Counted from the stretch's first letter, positions 9,122 to 19,953 are shown. The stretch is DNA of 37,957 nt from Candidatus Altimarinota bacterium (GCA_022565555.1 JAIUMN010000006.1:1-37957), one strand, 5' to 3'. Program-made: numbers and translations. The notes: generated by a model from the sequence alone, not told the origin.

Positions 9122-10597
9122 TTATTTTCTTAATAAAATATAGGATAGTGTTTTAAGTATAATCTTAAAATCAAGTAGAAAGCTCCAATTTTCTATATAA
9201 AATAAATCAAGCTCAGCTTCTTTGTTAAAGTTATTTTTTTCTCTCCCATGGACTTGTGCCATTCAGGTCATTCCTGGTTTAATAGTCAAAAGCCTCTTTT
9301 GATATTTTTCATATTTTTCAACTTCACGAGGTTGATGAGGTCTTGGTCATACTATACTCATATCTCAAAAAAGTACATTGAAAAATTGAGGGAATTCATC
9401 AAGAGAGTATTTCTCAAGAATAGTTCCAGTACGCGTCTTACGAGGATCATTATGTATCTTGTAAAGTGGTCAACTTCGTGTATTTTTAGATGCAATAAGC
9501 TCTTTTTCTACAAGGTATGCAGGATCTTTTTCTACGTTTACTCCATATCACTCTTTGATGCAATATTTCCAGTACATATAGCGAAATTTATAACAATGAA
9601 ACAGTTTTCCTCATTGACCAATACGAAGATTTTTGTAAATGATAGGTCATCCCGGGTCTTCCAGCTTGATAAGTATAGCGATGATAATAAAAACTGGAAA
9701 AAATATAACAATACCAAAAAGAGAGAAAAGTATATCAAATATTCTCTTAAGAACTCTATTCCAACTCTCAAGTGGTGTATTGAGTATTTCTATAACAGGT
9801 ATCTTATGAATAAGAGAAAGAGTCGTGTTTGTTTTTGTGATATCAAAGTTATTAGTAATGTAGCGGTATCGAACTCAGTGTATACGTGCAGATTCCCAAA
9901 TACTATAGAGTACTACATCATCAAAATCACTATGGATATAATGGAGTTCATCACAGGAATATTTTAAGAGATTATCTTCAAAATCTTTTGCTCACCCGAG
10001 ATACGGTATTTTATATTTTGGTATTTTCTTTGAGGCAATATATCAAGTGATGGTATATACTTTTGCTCTTTTAATATCTCTTAAAATAGGTGAGATATCT
10101 TTTTCTGAGATATCACTAATAAGTATAAGATTTCTTTTTTGGAGTATTTTTTTACTCGTGAGATATGATTGGAGTGAATTAAGTAGTATGCGTGAACCAA
10201 GGGATCATAAGCATCATAAAATCATTGCATATAAAATAATAAGTCGAGGTATTTCTCATCAAGTATAAATGATACCATTCCCAAGATAGACTCACACAGC
10301 GAAAAATAGAAACCAATATATTGAATAACGTACAAGAGAAAGTATTTCTTCAACTTTTGATTGTGAAATCCGAATCTGATAAAGTCAATGAAGTGCAAAA
10401 ACTGAAATATAGAGTAATGATCAAAAAATTGCAAACTGAAAGAGTCTATCTGTTTCTATTATTTGCTCTTCAAGAGAGACTCAAAAAAAACTTTCTGCCT
10501 CCCTTCTGAGAGCTCATGCTATGAAAAATGCCCCAAGCATAACGCTAAAGTCGAGGGGTACCTTACTGATAGAGAAAAAAATTTCTTGACGCTTCAT
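9122..10597 (-). CDS. Polyprenyl-phosphate sugar-1-phosphate transferase, WcaJ/WbaP type (491 aa)
   Basis: It transfers a sugar phosphate onto undecaprenyl phosphate to start a surface polysaccharide repeat. About four membrane helices in the first 145 residues and a Rossmann-like middle part precede the catalytic domain (residues about 290-490). The domain shows the re-entrant helix [34 protein letters not shown], the catalytic DE in [23 protein letters not shown] and KPGMTGMAQVHGR, all hallmarks of the bacterial sugar transferase family. The length fits WcaJ-type proteins. The ATG at 10597 is the only start after the upstream stop at 10670. It is coupled to the 7TM gene downstream. Sugar specificity is unknown. 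Confidence 0.93.
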
Positions 10598-10663
10598 AAA
10601 ATTATTGCAATAGCTTATTTTTTCTGTAGTATACAGAGGATTTTGTACTTCTCAATATAAAAT

Positions 10664-11767
10664 ATGAAATTAGGTAAAATTAAACATTTATTTACTTGAA
10701 AAAAGAAGAAAGATTTTTTTGCGGAATTTTCAAAAGAATTTCTTAAAATTACAAAAGATATCCTCCTTCTTTACAGAAATTTTATTCATTGGAATATTTC
10801 AAAAATCTGTATTAATATCTGATGAATATTCGTAGGGCTTGCTCTCGCATTTCCATTTTTCTTACTTGCTGTATTTATCGCTCTCATAGATCCTATACCT
10901 TGGGGTACTTTTTTAGTTTATCAGATGCAATGAATAAGTCCTGTCTTGGAGGCGTTGAGTTATGCAAGTATGTATACATTTTCTTTTGTAGTGATGACTT
11001 TTGCTATGATATGTACTCTTATAGCTTTTCTTATCTGAAATGCATACTCAAATGTATTATATGCGCGACTTTATACAGAATATATAAATGGTGAGAAACT
11101 TGCATATAGAGACAATATTTATTTTTCTTATATACATATTCGTCGATTTGTAACAGTTGCACTTTGGAGCTTTCTCCTCCTTTTTATACCTCTCATTCTT
11201 ATCGCCTTGATCGTATGAATTTTTATCATACTTTTTGGTTCTGAGATAATGAGTTTTGAGGCATTTTCTTTTTCGCTTTTAGGACTTACCCTGATTTCTG
11301 TATTTCTTTTTTCATATATCATATTTAGACTTCTTTTCTCAGTAATACTGATGTCACTCGATAGTTCTAAAAAAATTATAAAGCATTCTGGATGGTACTA
11401 TATAAAGAAGTCTATCGAAATTACTTCTTGATGGAAAAAATACTTCAAATTTCTATTTGTTCTTTGTCTTTTATTTCTTATCTTATACCCATTTCGAGCA
11501 GTTGGTGATGAATTCAGTACTGATGTAAAACGTCTGAGGGGAACTATAGAATATAGAGCACTAGTAATTGCAAGTCCAGAGCAGGCTGAACAGAGTGGTT
11601 TACGAGAGACAGCTGAATTTTATGACTCTATAAGTGATGAAAATCTTTTTGCAAATTATAGAGGCGCAACTATGTTGAGTATTATCTGGTCTATTATATG
11701 ATTCTTGGTATTATCCTGACTATATACTATGGTTTTTGTTTCGTTTTATAGAAGAGTGCTTAGTTAA
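10664..11767 (+). CDS. Polytopic membrane protein (367 aa)
   Basis: A basic N-terminus of about 45 residues is followed by about six hydrophobic helices. Between helices 5 and 6 lies an outside loop of roughly 80 residues rich in Arg and Glu (from about residue 275). The last helix ends in FYRRVLS. No family signature was found. It diverges from the sugar transferase across a 66-base spacer that must hold both promoters (a TATAAA lies close to the start). The ymdB-like gene follows after 14 bases, so it heads a four-gene plus-strand run ending with the M23 peptidase. A role in envelope biology is likely only from context. Confidence 0.8.
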
Positions 11768-11781
11768 TTATTAATAAAAAC

Positions 11782-12582
11782 ATGAAAGTTCTCATATTTT
11801 GAGATATATATGGGAGAATGGGAAGAAAAGCCCTTGAAAGAGAACTCCCAAAACTTAAAGCTCAGTACAAACCAGATTTTATCATCGCTAATATAGAGAA
11901 TTGTACTTCGTGACGATGACCGATTAGTGAGCATGCAAGAGAAATAGAAAAAATGTGAGTAGATATTATGACTTCGTGAGATCATATATATGATCAAAAA
12001 GATAAGATTTCAGATTATTTATTACAAGAAAGTACAAGACTTATACGTCCAGCGAATTTTCTTCCATATCCTTGAAATATATGAAAGTGATATGTTATAC
12101 TAGAAAAGTGAGGATATAAACTTCTCGTTATTCAACTTATATGAGAAGTGTTTATGAGTCATAAGGTGGAAAATCCATTTTTAAAGCTCAAAAGTATATT
12201 AGCGGAAGTTCCAAAAGATACCTATGATGCATGTGTTGTAGATTTTCATCGAGAAACAACCGCAGAAATTTATGGTCTTTGAAGATATTTTGACTGAGAT
12301 ATTGCTCTACTTTATGGAACGCATACTCATATTCAAACAGCCGATACACATATCATGGAAGCTTGAACAGGTATTATAGCTGATGTTGGTATGAATGGTC
12401 CACAAGATGGAGTTATATGAGCTTCTCCAGAATCTGTATTTCCACGTTTTCTTTCTGGAGTACAAAGATGAAAGATAACACAGCAACTTACTTGAAAAAC
12501 CGTAATATCTGCTCTCTATGCAGAGCTACATATTGATACGAAGTTGTGTACTCATATTGAAGCAATACGTTATAGTTATTAA
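11782..12582 (+). CDS. YmdB-family metallophosphoesterase (266 aa)
   Basis: YmdB/TIGR00282 proteins are two-metal phosphodiesterases; in Bacillus YmdB cleaves cyclic nucleotides. The order of motifs fits: MKVLIFGDIYGRMGR, DFIIANIENCTSGRG, then VDFHRETTAE and LYGTHTHIQTADTHIMEAGTGIIADVGMNGP near the C-terminus. One oddity is the third motif: the usual G-N-H reads G-D-H (Asp67, His68), so the metal-bridging Asn is replaced by Asp. All other ligand positions I can identify are kept. Length is standard. The gene lies in a run with membrane proteins and an M23 peptidase. In other bacteria ymdB often neighbours rny and recA; that context is absent here. Confidence 0.9.
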
Positions 12583-12594
12583 AAATAATCATAT

Positions 12595-12975
12595 ATGAAA
12601 AGAAGATTCTTTCTTTTAATACTTCTGTTTACTTGATGTATCTCACTCGCAAGTTTTTTTTCTATCCTTCATTTTTATGATCCTTATGAAAATCAGATTC
12701 TTGCTCCACTTTTTCTGTTATTAAGCTTTCTCGGATCATTTGTATCTATAAGTTCGATTGTAATATATTTTTGTAAAAAAATATATTACAGAGGAGATGT
12801 AGATATATCAAACATACTCGCAAGTATGAGACAAAGCTTATTTTTATGAGTCATATGAGTCTCATACGTACTTACGCTTCATTTTTGAATCCCGTCACTT
12901 ATTCCTCTTCTCTGAGCTGTACTTTTTTTTCTATCCTTTGAACTCTTACTTCAAAGTTTTTATTATACCTCATAA
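12595..12975 (+). CDS. Small membrane protein, about four helices (126 aa)
   Basis: Starts MKRRFFLLILLFTG, then has helices at about 6-27, 38-60, 82-100 and 103-120, with a short basic loop (CKKIYYRGDVDISNILASMRQS) between the second and third. The latter loop resembles small CPR membrane proteins that lack a name. It lies 12 bases after the YmdB-like gene and five bases before the M23 peptidase gene, so it is certainly part of that run. Function not recognised. Confidence 0.8.
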
Positions 12976-12980
12976 AGTTT

Positions 12981-14966
12981 ATGCGATTTTCTCTAAAACA
13001 TATACTTCTTCTTGGATTATTTTTCCCAATCCTTACTTATGCTGCGATTGATTCTGCACGTATTATACAGGAATTCAAGGAGCGTGAGCAGTCAATGATA
13101 TTTGAAAGTGATACACTCCTTACAGAAGAAGATCGAGAAATCATGAATAACTTTCGTCGATTGAGTATATTTAATTCACTTACTGAGGGGGTGCGTGAAA
13201 GAAGGGAAATCCTAGAAGAACAAGCTGGAAGAGTTACCTCTAGAGTACAATCTTTAGAAGAATCTATAGAGCAGCTTAATACGGATATTGCAGAACTTCT
13301 TGCTGAGGTAAATCGTATAAACTGACAAATCATAGAAACAAAAGAAAAAGTTGATACAACTCGTAAGCAAATATGATTTCTTCAGCAAAGGGTTGAAAAA
13401 AGTTCTGAGGTTATACGTGAATATATCGTATATCTTTACAAGAAATGAAACTTTGTAAGTAGTAATAATGATATAGATAACTTTAAAACGATACTTCTTT
13501 CTTGAGAGAGGATTGATGAGGTACTCAATGATCTCTATTTTAAAAGTCTGATTCAAATTACAGGTCAACAACTTATAGAACGTCATAATAGCCTTATATC
13601 AGATCTCTATGTATCCCAGATAGAGTTAGAAGATTTTGAAAGAGAGTTACGCTTACTGAGGAGGAATGGAATTATAGAAAAAAACTTACTTGATCAAAAG
13701 CGTGAATCCAGAGAATATATACTTACTGTAACGAGATGACAAGAAGCTCTTTATCAGAGATATGTAGAAGACGCACTTCAAAGAGAGCAATGACTTCGTA
13801 TACGTGAACTCAGGGAGCGTGTAAGTATTAATAATACTCAAAGAAGACTTCTTGAACGCTTTAATTGTGAATTTGTAGATATTATAGCTGATCCAACTCT
13901 TCTTAACTCTCTTTCAAGTGAATGTCGAGATATAAATAAAATAATATATGCTGAGTCTCGACTCTCTGGGATTAATCTAAGAAATAATCCGCTTGATTGG
14001 CCGATAATGCCATATGCGTGAATAAGTGCATACTTTAAAGATTCAGTATATAGGGCTCGATTTGGAACAGATCATGATGCTATAGATATCATAGCTCCTC
14101 AAGGAACGGAAATTAAAGCTCCAGCAGACGGATATGTGATATTTATTGAACCACCACGAAGTACAGATTATGCATATTTTGCTGTAAAGCATTCAGATGA
14201 GCTTGTAACAGTATATGGCCATGTGAATGAGATAAAAGTTTGACTGTATGATTTTGTTGAAAAAGGGCAGGTGATAGCACTGAGTGGAGGTGAATTTTGA
14301 ACGCTTGGTGCAGGACTTCTTTCTACTTGACCACATCTCCACTTTGTAGTGTATGAAAATCAAGAGTACAGAGATCCACTCGAATATCTTAATATATCGT
14401 ATCTTCAATATAGAGAACTCCCAGAAAAGTATAGATTTAAATTTCTTTCAGATTTTAGAACTCGCCAATGATATGATTTCTCTGAAGTCTCGCAAGATAC
14501 TGATTCATGAAATAGATTCCGCATAGTGTGATCTAATGAAGTTGAGAGACAAAAATATCTTCTTAATAATTATGCTACACCTGCATTTAGGGATTGGAAT
14601 ATGTGGGTAGAATCATCACTTGCGTGAGGTATTGATCCAACCTTCATGATGTGTGTTTGACTTGCTGAAAGTTGACTTGGAAGGCACTTAAAAAGTAAAA
14701 ATAATATAGGTAATGTTTGAAATAATGACAGAGGTGATACGCGTGATTTTCCTACACCACGTTCAGCAATAGTTGCAATGGTGTCTACTTTCAATAATAG
14801 ATTTCTAGGGCATTATACAGAAATACAACAACTGAGTAGATATGGAAATAAGATAGGTACTATATATGCATCAAGTGACTTCAATTGGCATAATAATATT
14901 ACCCGTTGTATGAGTCATGTAAAAGGGGAATACATCCCAGATCATTACAGTTTCCGTACTCAGTAA
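12981..14966 (+). CDS. Bifunctional peptidoglycan hydrolase: coiled coil, M23 endopeptidase and lysozyme-like domain (661 aa)
   Basis: A signal peptide ends after LTYA (residue 21). A long coiled coil (about 40-290) follows, like the EnvC/PcsB regulatory coil. The M23 zinc endopeptidase domain spans about 335-475: HxxxD at His365 and Asp369, YGHV near 414, and HLH at His452 and His454, so all zinc ligands and the catalytic His are present. The C-terminus (about 545-661) has FMMCVGLAESGLGRHL with a probable catalytic Glu563 and NNIGNVGNNDRGD, which resembles lysozyme/glucosaminidase or SLT folds. It should cut peptide cross-links and probably the glycan as well. It is the last gene of its run. 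Only the second enzymatic activity is uncertain. Confidence 0.88.
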
Positions 14967-15015
14967 AGTATAATAAAAAGATAGTAGATTAATCTGCTAT
15001 CTTTTTATTATACTT
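14966..15015 (+). terminator. Long hairpin terminator after the M23 gene
   Basis: An inverted repeat of about 24 bp each side starts at the last base of the stop codon, with A-rich left and T-rich right arms (ctTTTTATTATACTT). It is close to perfect and symmetric, so it can act in both directions. Confidence 0.8.
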
Positions 15016-15089
15016 GGTTTTTCTCTTCCTCGTTTTATAGATTATCAAATCTATATTATTAATAAAGATATAACTAACATATAGTTATT

Positions 15090-15151
15090 AAAAATCAAAT
15101 ACTTTTTGTAATACTAAATATAAATTTTATAGTAAAAAGTATTTGATTTTT
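15090..15151. repeat. 18-bp perfect inverted repeat with 26-base spacer
   Basis: Bases 15090-15107 and 15134-15151 are exact reverse complements (core ATCAAATACTTTTT). A second short motif, TATAGTAAAAA, occurs twice nearby at about 15129 and 15152. The repeat sits between the M23 terminator and the AbiEi-like gene and could be an operator, a further terminator or a remnant of an element end. Confidence 0.7.
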
Positions 15152-15212
15152 ATAGTAAAAAATATATAATTATTATAGTTGTATTTTACCTATAAATAAA
15201 CAAATACTAGTT

Positions 15213-16001
15213 ATGATTAACTTTAACAATATAGTTAAAAAGTTGTGAAATAAGTGATGAAAAGTGATGTTTAAGTCCGATATCTATGATATTATAGATC
15301 CTGAAAAAAAACCTGAATATCAAAGTCAGGTAGATAAAATAATATATAGACTTAAAGCCGAAGAATATATTATTACTCTCAAAGCTTGAGTATATGTTAT
15401 ACCCAGTGATGAGGATAGAAATCTAAATAGCATTGATCTTCTTGAGAAGTACTTCTTAAAACTTCTTAAGAAGTATATAATCTCAGAGGTATGAACGTAC
15501 TATTATATAGGTTGAACAAAAGCATTAGAATTTCATATGAAAGATTATTCGCTTCCTCTTAGGATTTCTATTATTAATGCGCAAGTACAAAAAAAGATTA
15601 AAATTGGTCATTTTGAAATACATTTCAAAATTCTTTATGGAAGAAAGCAGGGTAAAAAAGTAAAACTATTTCCACAATTTGAAAAATATACACAAGAAAA
15701 AGATATACTCTGAATAAAATTTAAGTTAGCATGTCTTGAGTTAGCTCTTATCGAGTCAGCACTGATTGAAGATATACACCTCTGAATTAATATATGACTT
15801 CTTTCAAAAACTATTAAGAAGTATGAAAAGATTTTTTCTTATGATATTTTTTATGAAATAGGGAAGTATAAATATAATATGGCTTTTAATAGACTTAAGG
15901 AACTTTCAAAACCACTCTCATCTGATGTATATCAAGTATGTCTTGAGGTTATTAAAAAAAATGGATGATGCTTTGTGGGGGAATGATTGAGGAATTTATA
16001 A
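15213..16001 (+). CDS. AbiEi-like antitoxin/transcriptional regulator, orphan (262 aa)
   Basis: The N-terminal 75 residues look like a winged-helix segment (KSDIYDIIDPEKKPEYQSQVDKIIYRLKAEEYI, then LKAGVYVIP), the usual DNA-reading part of AbiEi. The following segment YYIGGTKALEFHMKDYSLPLRISII matches the AbiEi pattern of a Tyr/Gly-containing strand before the antitoxin core. AbiEi represses its own operon and neutralises the AbiEii nucleotidyltransferase. No AbiEii gene follows: the next gene is convergent and unrelated. So this is either a solitary regulator or a remnant. It stands alone between strong hairpins. Assignment rests on pattern recognition only. Confidence 0.6.
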
Positions 16002-16040
16002 AATAAAGAACAGTTTAAACTGTTCTTTATTTTATAAATT
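15993..16040. terminator. 48-bp perfect palindrome between convergent genes
   Basis: Bases 15993-16016 and 16017-16040 are exact reverse complements, forming a 24-bp stem that includes the TAA of the AbiEi-like gene and ends one base before the stop of the minus-strand gene. The T-rich arms in both directions make it a bidirectional terminator. Confidence 0.85.
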
Positions 16041-16041
16041 A

Positions 16042-17451
16042 TTAAGCAAGTTTACGTGATTTAAGGAAGAATATACCTCCAGATAGGAGTACTGCAATAA
16101 TAAGAAGGGTGAAATACAGGGTTGGTCATGTCTGAACTTTTGTCATATCTGAGAGATCTCACTGCACTAGTGTCCCAGTCTGAGTCCTTCAGAGTGCTTT
16201 TATTGCAAATTCTTCATAGGTAAGTTCTTGTCATACAATAGGTATCTCATATCGCGTTTCTTGTACATTTGCAATAAGTTCAACCTGACGCTCGTTAATC
16301 CTTTTATATACATTGTAACTTTCAGCATCTGGAACTGGATCCCAAGTTATAATCGAGCGTTCTTTGAGTTCAGTGACACGTATATTTCTTATACGTAAAT
16401 CCAAATCAGATGCTCTCTCTTGAGGTGTTCACCGTATCCCTATTTCTTCTATTATTCGATCTTCTTCCTCTGGTGCTGCATTTAACTCAACTTTTTCACG
16501 TACTATAAGTTCAGCTGCATTTTCCTCACGAGTTTCTATATTAAATTCATTACTGAGTATAACTGTTACAGGGTATACTCACGCTGTAGAAGGAGCGAAA
16601 CTTCTTCAAGTATATCGTCCATCACGTATTTCTGAAAGCTGGGTGATAACATCATTTATAAGTACATTTACTTGCCTCAACCCAGTATTAGATATTACTT
16701 CTATATTTATCTCAGACTCTGCTTCAACTTCTCCAGTTGGAGTGATATTTATATTACGAAATTCTGGTGCAATAGAGTTAATTTGTACACGAACGATACT
16801 AGATTCACCAATAACATTGTTACTTGAATCTAGTATTTGAGCTTGGAATGTATTTTCTCACTGATTCAAGTTTTCTACATTTATTTCAAATATACCATCA
16901 TCATTACTAGTAGTTGATATATTGCGCGTACCATTTACTTTGATATTAATTTGATGATTTTTTTGTGTCCTCCCAGATACTGTTATATTATCTCTTCATA
17001 GAGTGATGCCAGTTTCTGGACTAAGTATATCGATATCTTCATTTCTATTAACTTCAACATCTGTGATTTCTACCTCTGCAAGTCACATTACTGTTTCTTG
17101 ATTAAGATCATATACATAGATATTTTGAGTTCCAGCCCTACGAAATATTACTGCATTTTCAAATTTTACGCTTCATTCGTTTGCAGGGATGTATTTATAG
17201 CTATTTTCCGATAAAACGCTTGGAAATTCTGCACCAGGATCGCTTTCTGAAAATACAAGTATGTCTCAAAGATAATTCGTAACCGTCTCCCCATTTCTAT
17301 CAACCGCAGTAATAGTTATATCAAGTGCTTCTCAAATTTGAGCTGTATCAAAGTTTAGTTCAACCTCAAATCTATCTACAGAAGCTGAAGCATAGGAGAA
17401 CGAAAAGATACTGAAAACAAGGAAAGCAAAAATTCTTAAAACATGATTCAT
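16042..17451 (-). CDS. Surface protein with Ig-like and fibronectin-III-like domains, C-terminally anchored (469 aa)
   Basis: A signal peptide (MNHVLRIFAFLVFSIFSFSYASA) is followed by beta-rich Ig-like repeats: one at about 25-145 and Big-type modules to about 330 (SPETGITLGRDNITVSGRTQ marks one start). A fibronectin-III-like segment follows at about 345-430 (RNIRVTELKERSIITWDPVPDAESYNVYKR). The C-terminus is a membrane helix (GPTLYFTLLIIAVLLSGGIFFLK) ended by SRKLA, a stop-transfer anchor without an LPXTG motif. The protein would sit on the cell surface as an adhesin or structural protein. An alternative Met at codon 3 does not change the reading (GTG). Specific ligand unknown. Confidence 0.85.
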
Positions 17452-17550
17452 AAACTTATAATTACGTATAATACATAACTATATTATGCAAAAGATATGA
17501 AAATCTCAATAAAAAATACAAAAGCAACTTTACTATATCTAAAAAATATT

Positions 17551-18591
17551 TTAAATATATATCTTATGAGCCTCAACATCTATATCATGTATTGATGTTA
17601 TAATGCATTGTCTTCCGCCTATATATGAGTAAATACATTTTATATGAGAATCGTCAAGTTCTGAGAGAATATCATCTATAAGAAAGAGTATATCTTGTTT
17701 TGAAGAGTGCTGGATAATAAAATCTCCACCAAGAAATTTAAGTCATAAAAGTATGCTTTTTACCTCTCACCTTGATGCGTAGTGAACAAGAGGGGTGTGA
17801 TCAATATGTATTTCAAAATCATCGAGATGCGGTCCTCTAAGTGTTTTTCTTTGAAGTATTTCTTTTCTCTGATTTTCTTTTATATATTCAGTGAGATATT
17901 TTTCTTTGTTATATTTTGGGGTTTTTGAAACAAGGGTAAATCATATTTTCTCTACTTTTCCAAAAAAGTACTCTTTCATATAGTGGATATGATTACTCAG
18001 GAAATCTATAATTAAATCTCTGTACTTATATATTTCTCAACAGCATATGATATATTCACTATCCCAAAAAGTGAGCTCTCAAAGATCTGATTTTCATTCT
18101 GAAATCCTTGCAAGAACTTTATTGCGAGAAGTGATGATTTTTTTATACTGTGTAAGTTTCTTTTGATACTCTGGAAAAGCTTGGATAAGGAGATCGTCTA
18201 AAAATTCTCTTCTTGCACTTGGACTTCCATAGAGGAGATTCATCATATGAGGATGAAAGCTAATAATATGAGGGTAATTGTTTTGAAAAGTCTGCTTTGA
18301 AACTCACTTTTGTTCAAGGATATACTTTTTCTTACTTACTTGAGAATCATAAGAGTAAATAAGTTGTGATGTGTTGAAAGTGTATTGAAGAGAAGTGATG
18401 TTATATCATCTTTGAACATGATAGAGGGGATTTCATTCAAGCAAATGACTCATAGGGAGTGCAAGTGCTTCTAAGATATTTGTTTTCCCCGCACCATTAT
18501 TTCCTATAATAATATTTTTTCCTGAATTTAAGTGTAGTATATAATCTTCAAAATTACGAAAATACCTAAGTCGTATTGCTTCAAGGATCAT
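17551..18591 (-). CDS. recF: DNA replication and repair protein RecF (346 aa)
   Basis: RecF is an SMC-like ATPase that helps load RecA on gapped DNA. The protein starts MILEAIRLRYFRNFEDYIL, the standard RecF opening, then Walker A GNNGAGKTNILEAL. The middle has YGSPSARREFLDDLLIQAFPEY, typical of the family. The end carries the signature-like SRGEVKSILLGLKFLGG and the Walker B LFLIDDILSELDD. Length is slightly below the usual 360-370. The ATG lies immediately after the TAG of gatC (no gap), so the two are coupled. recF normally lies in the dnaA-dnaN-gyrB cluster; here it does not. Confidence 0.95.
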
Positions 18592-18876
18592 CTATTTCAT
18601 AATATTAGGAAGTGCAATATGTCCAGAAACTACTTTTTGATGTGAGCAATCAAGAAGCTCCTTTCAGCTTATATTTCTTTCTTCATCATCGCTACGAAGT
18701 ATTGATGATTCAGGTATTACTGAGACAGTTGGTATAACTCCATTTGTATCGACTTCATTTAAAAGTTCCATATAATCAAGTGTATCACTAATATTTTTTA
18801 GAAGTGCATCACTTTCACTTGGTATTTTAGAAAGCTTCAGAGCAATTTTTTTCAACTCGTCTTGTGATATAGTCAT
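18592..18876 (-). CDS. gatC: Asp/Glu-tRNA amidotransferase subunit C (94 aa)
   Basis: GatC is the small structural subunit that holds GatA and GatB together for conversion of Asp-tRNA(Asn) and Glu-tRNA(Gln). It starts MTISQDELKKIALKLSKIP, then has the DTLDYMELLNEVDTNGVIPTVSVIPESSILRSDD segment and the tail CSHQKVVSGHIALPNIMK. This matches the family's N-terminal helix, the PT(x)nVxxxxxLRxD motif and the C-terminal 'F.VPkvi' ending. I chose the ATG at 18876 by alignment with the family. A -10 box eight bases upstream supports it. gatA and gatB are elsewhere. One in-frame TGA encodes the Gly after NIS. Confidence 0.9.
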
Positions 18877-18884
18877 TTTTTCAT

Positions 18885-18890
18885 ATAGTA
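18885..18890 (-). promoter_or_regulatory. -10 box (TACTAT) of gatC-recF
   Basis: On the minus strand TACTAT ends eight bases before the gatC ATG. The arrangement implies a leaderless or nearly leaderless transcript. Confidence 0.4.
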
Positions 18891-18937
18891 ACAAATATAA
18901 TAATCCCACTATATTTTATTTCTCATCAAAATCAAGT

Positions 18938-19261
18938 ATGTCACTCAAAAAAAGTGTACAATCACTCTCAAAAAAAACAAGTGATTTGATACGCATTTTT
19001 TTTATCTCAGGAAAAATAGTTTTTATTGTAACTTCTCTTGTTTTTTTCTTTTCATATGTCGCGATGACTTCAGGTTTTTATGCAGACATATTTTTTCCAT
19101 ATTTCCTCTCTCTTTATGTATCTTTTGTATTATGATTAAACTTTTTTGTATGAGCCTCTATACTTTATTTTTGACAAAATAAGCTCCCTTTTTGAATTTT
19201 GCTAGGACTTTTGAGTATCCCTATTGTTTGTATTTGAATATTTATATATCCTGTATTATAA
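18938..19261 (+). CDS. Small three-helix membrane protein (107 aa)
   Basis: A basic N-terminus (MSLKKSVQSLSKKTSDLIRI) is followed by three hydrophobic segments at about 21-45, 50-75 and 82-106. No charged loop of note. The lipoprotein gene starts two bases after its TAA, so the pair is cotranscribed. It diverges from gatC. Function not recognised. Confidence 0.75.
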
Positions 19262-19263
19262 AG

Positions 19264-19815
19264 ATGAAAAAAATATTTTTAAGTATACTTGCTTTTCTTT
19301 TATTAAGCTCTTGTTTTTGAAGGTGAGGTGATTTATTTCAATGAGAGACTGGACTTGTTTGAGTTGAAAAAGATGATTTTTCCTTAAGTCTTCCAGTAAA
19401 CTGGCAAGAGGTTTTTGATCATGAGCTGACAACCCCAAGTCAATGAGAGATAGTTTTGGCATATCGAGCAGAGCAAGTACGAGAAGGGTATTATAATAAT
19501 ATCGTTATACTAAAAAATCAAAATCGACTCCAAGAAACAGATATAGCACTTATGAATAATAATATCAATACCTTAAAGCTTAGTATGCAATCTTTCGATA
19601 TCATTACTGAAGATACACTTAATTTTTGACGTGATTCACAAGGGAATGTAATAGTGTTTAAAGGGCAATATGGACTTCAAACCCCAACTCTACATTATAT
19701 TCAAACTGCAAAATCTTGTGGAGAAGAAAGTTTTTTTCTTACTATCTCTATCGGTTCTGATCTCGTTGATTATACCCGTTATTATCCACTTCTCGAATCA
19801 TTTCGTTGTAAATAG
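19264..19815 (+). CDS. Lipoprotein (183 aa)
   Basis: The signal peptide ends in a lipobox (FLLLSSC, Cys17), followed by FGRGGD, so the mature protein would be attached to the membrane by lipid. The domain after it begins FSLSLPVNWQEVF, a pattern seen in PsbP-like and related small lipoproteins (a strand, then P-x-W). Two later Cys residues (in KSCGEES and FRCK) could form a disulfide. It follows its membrane-protein neighbour with a two-base gap and precedes tRNA-Cys. Specific function unknown. Confidence 0.85.
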
Positions 19816-19826
19816 ATGAGAAAAAT

Positions 19827-19853
19827 TTGGAAATAGTGAGAAATATATATAAT
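19827..19853 (+). promoter_or_regulatory. Probable promoter of tRNA-Cys
   Basis: TTGGAA at 19827-19832 and TATAAT at 19848-19853 with a 15-base spacer, 17 bases before the tRNA. The spacing is one or two bases short of optimal. Confidence 0.45.
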
Positions 19854-19870
19854 ACTCAAGCTTAAAAAAT

Positions 19871-19944
19871 GGCGCCATGGCAGAGCGGTCATGCAGGAGC
19901 CTGCAAAGCTCTCTAGTCCGGTTCGACTCCGGATGGTGCCTCCA
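19871..19944 (+). tRNA. tRNA-Cys (anticodon GCA)
   Basis: All arms can be drawn: acceptor GGCGCCA with TGGTGCC (one G-T pair), D stem GCA/TGC, anticodon stem GAGC/GCTC with loop CTGCAAA (anticodon GCA), and T stem TCCGG/CCGGA with loop TTCGACT. The discriminator base is T, the main identity element of tRNA-Cys, and CCA is encoded. A terminator follows directly, so it is a single-gene transcript. Confidence 0.96.
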
Positions 19945-19953
19945 AGTTTGAAA

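Noticed and set aside
9248-9967. Plus-strand ORF of 239 codons
   Set aside because: It is the antisense shadow of the sugar transferase gene, whose catalytic motifs are clear on the minus strand.
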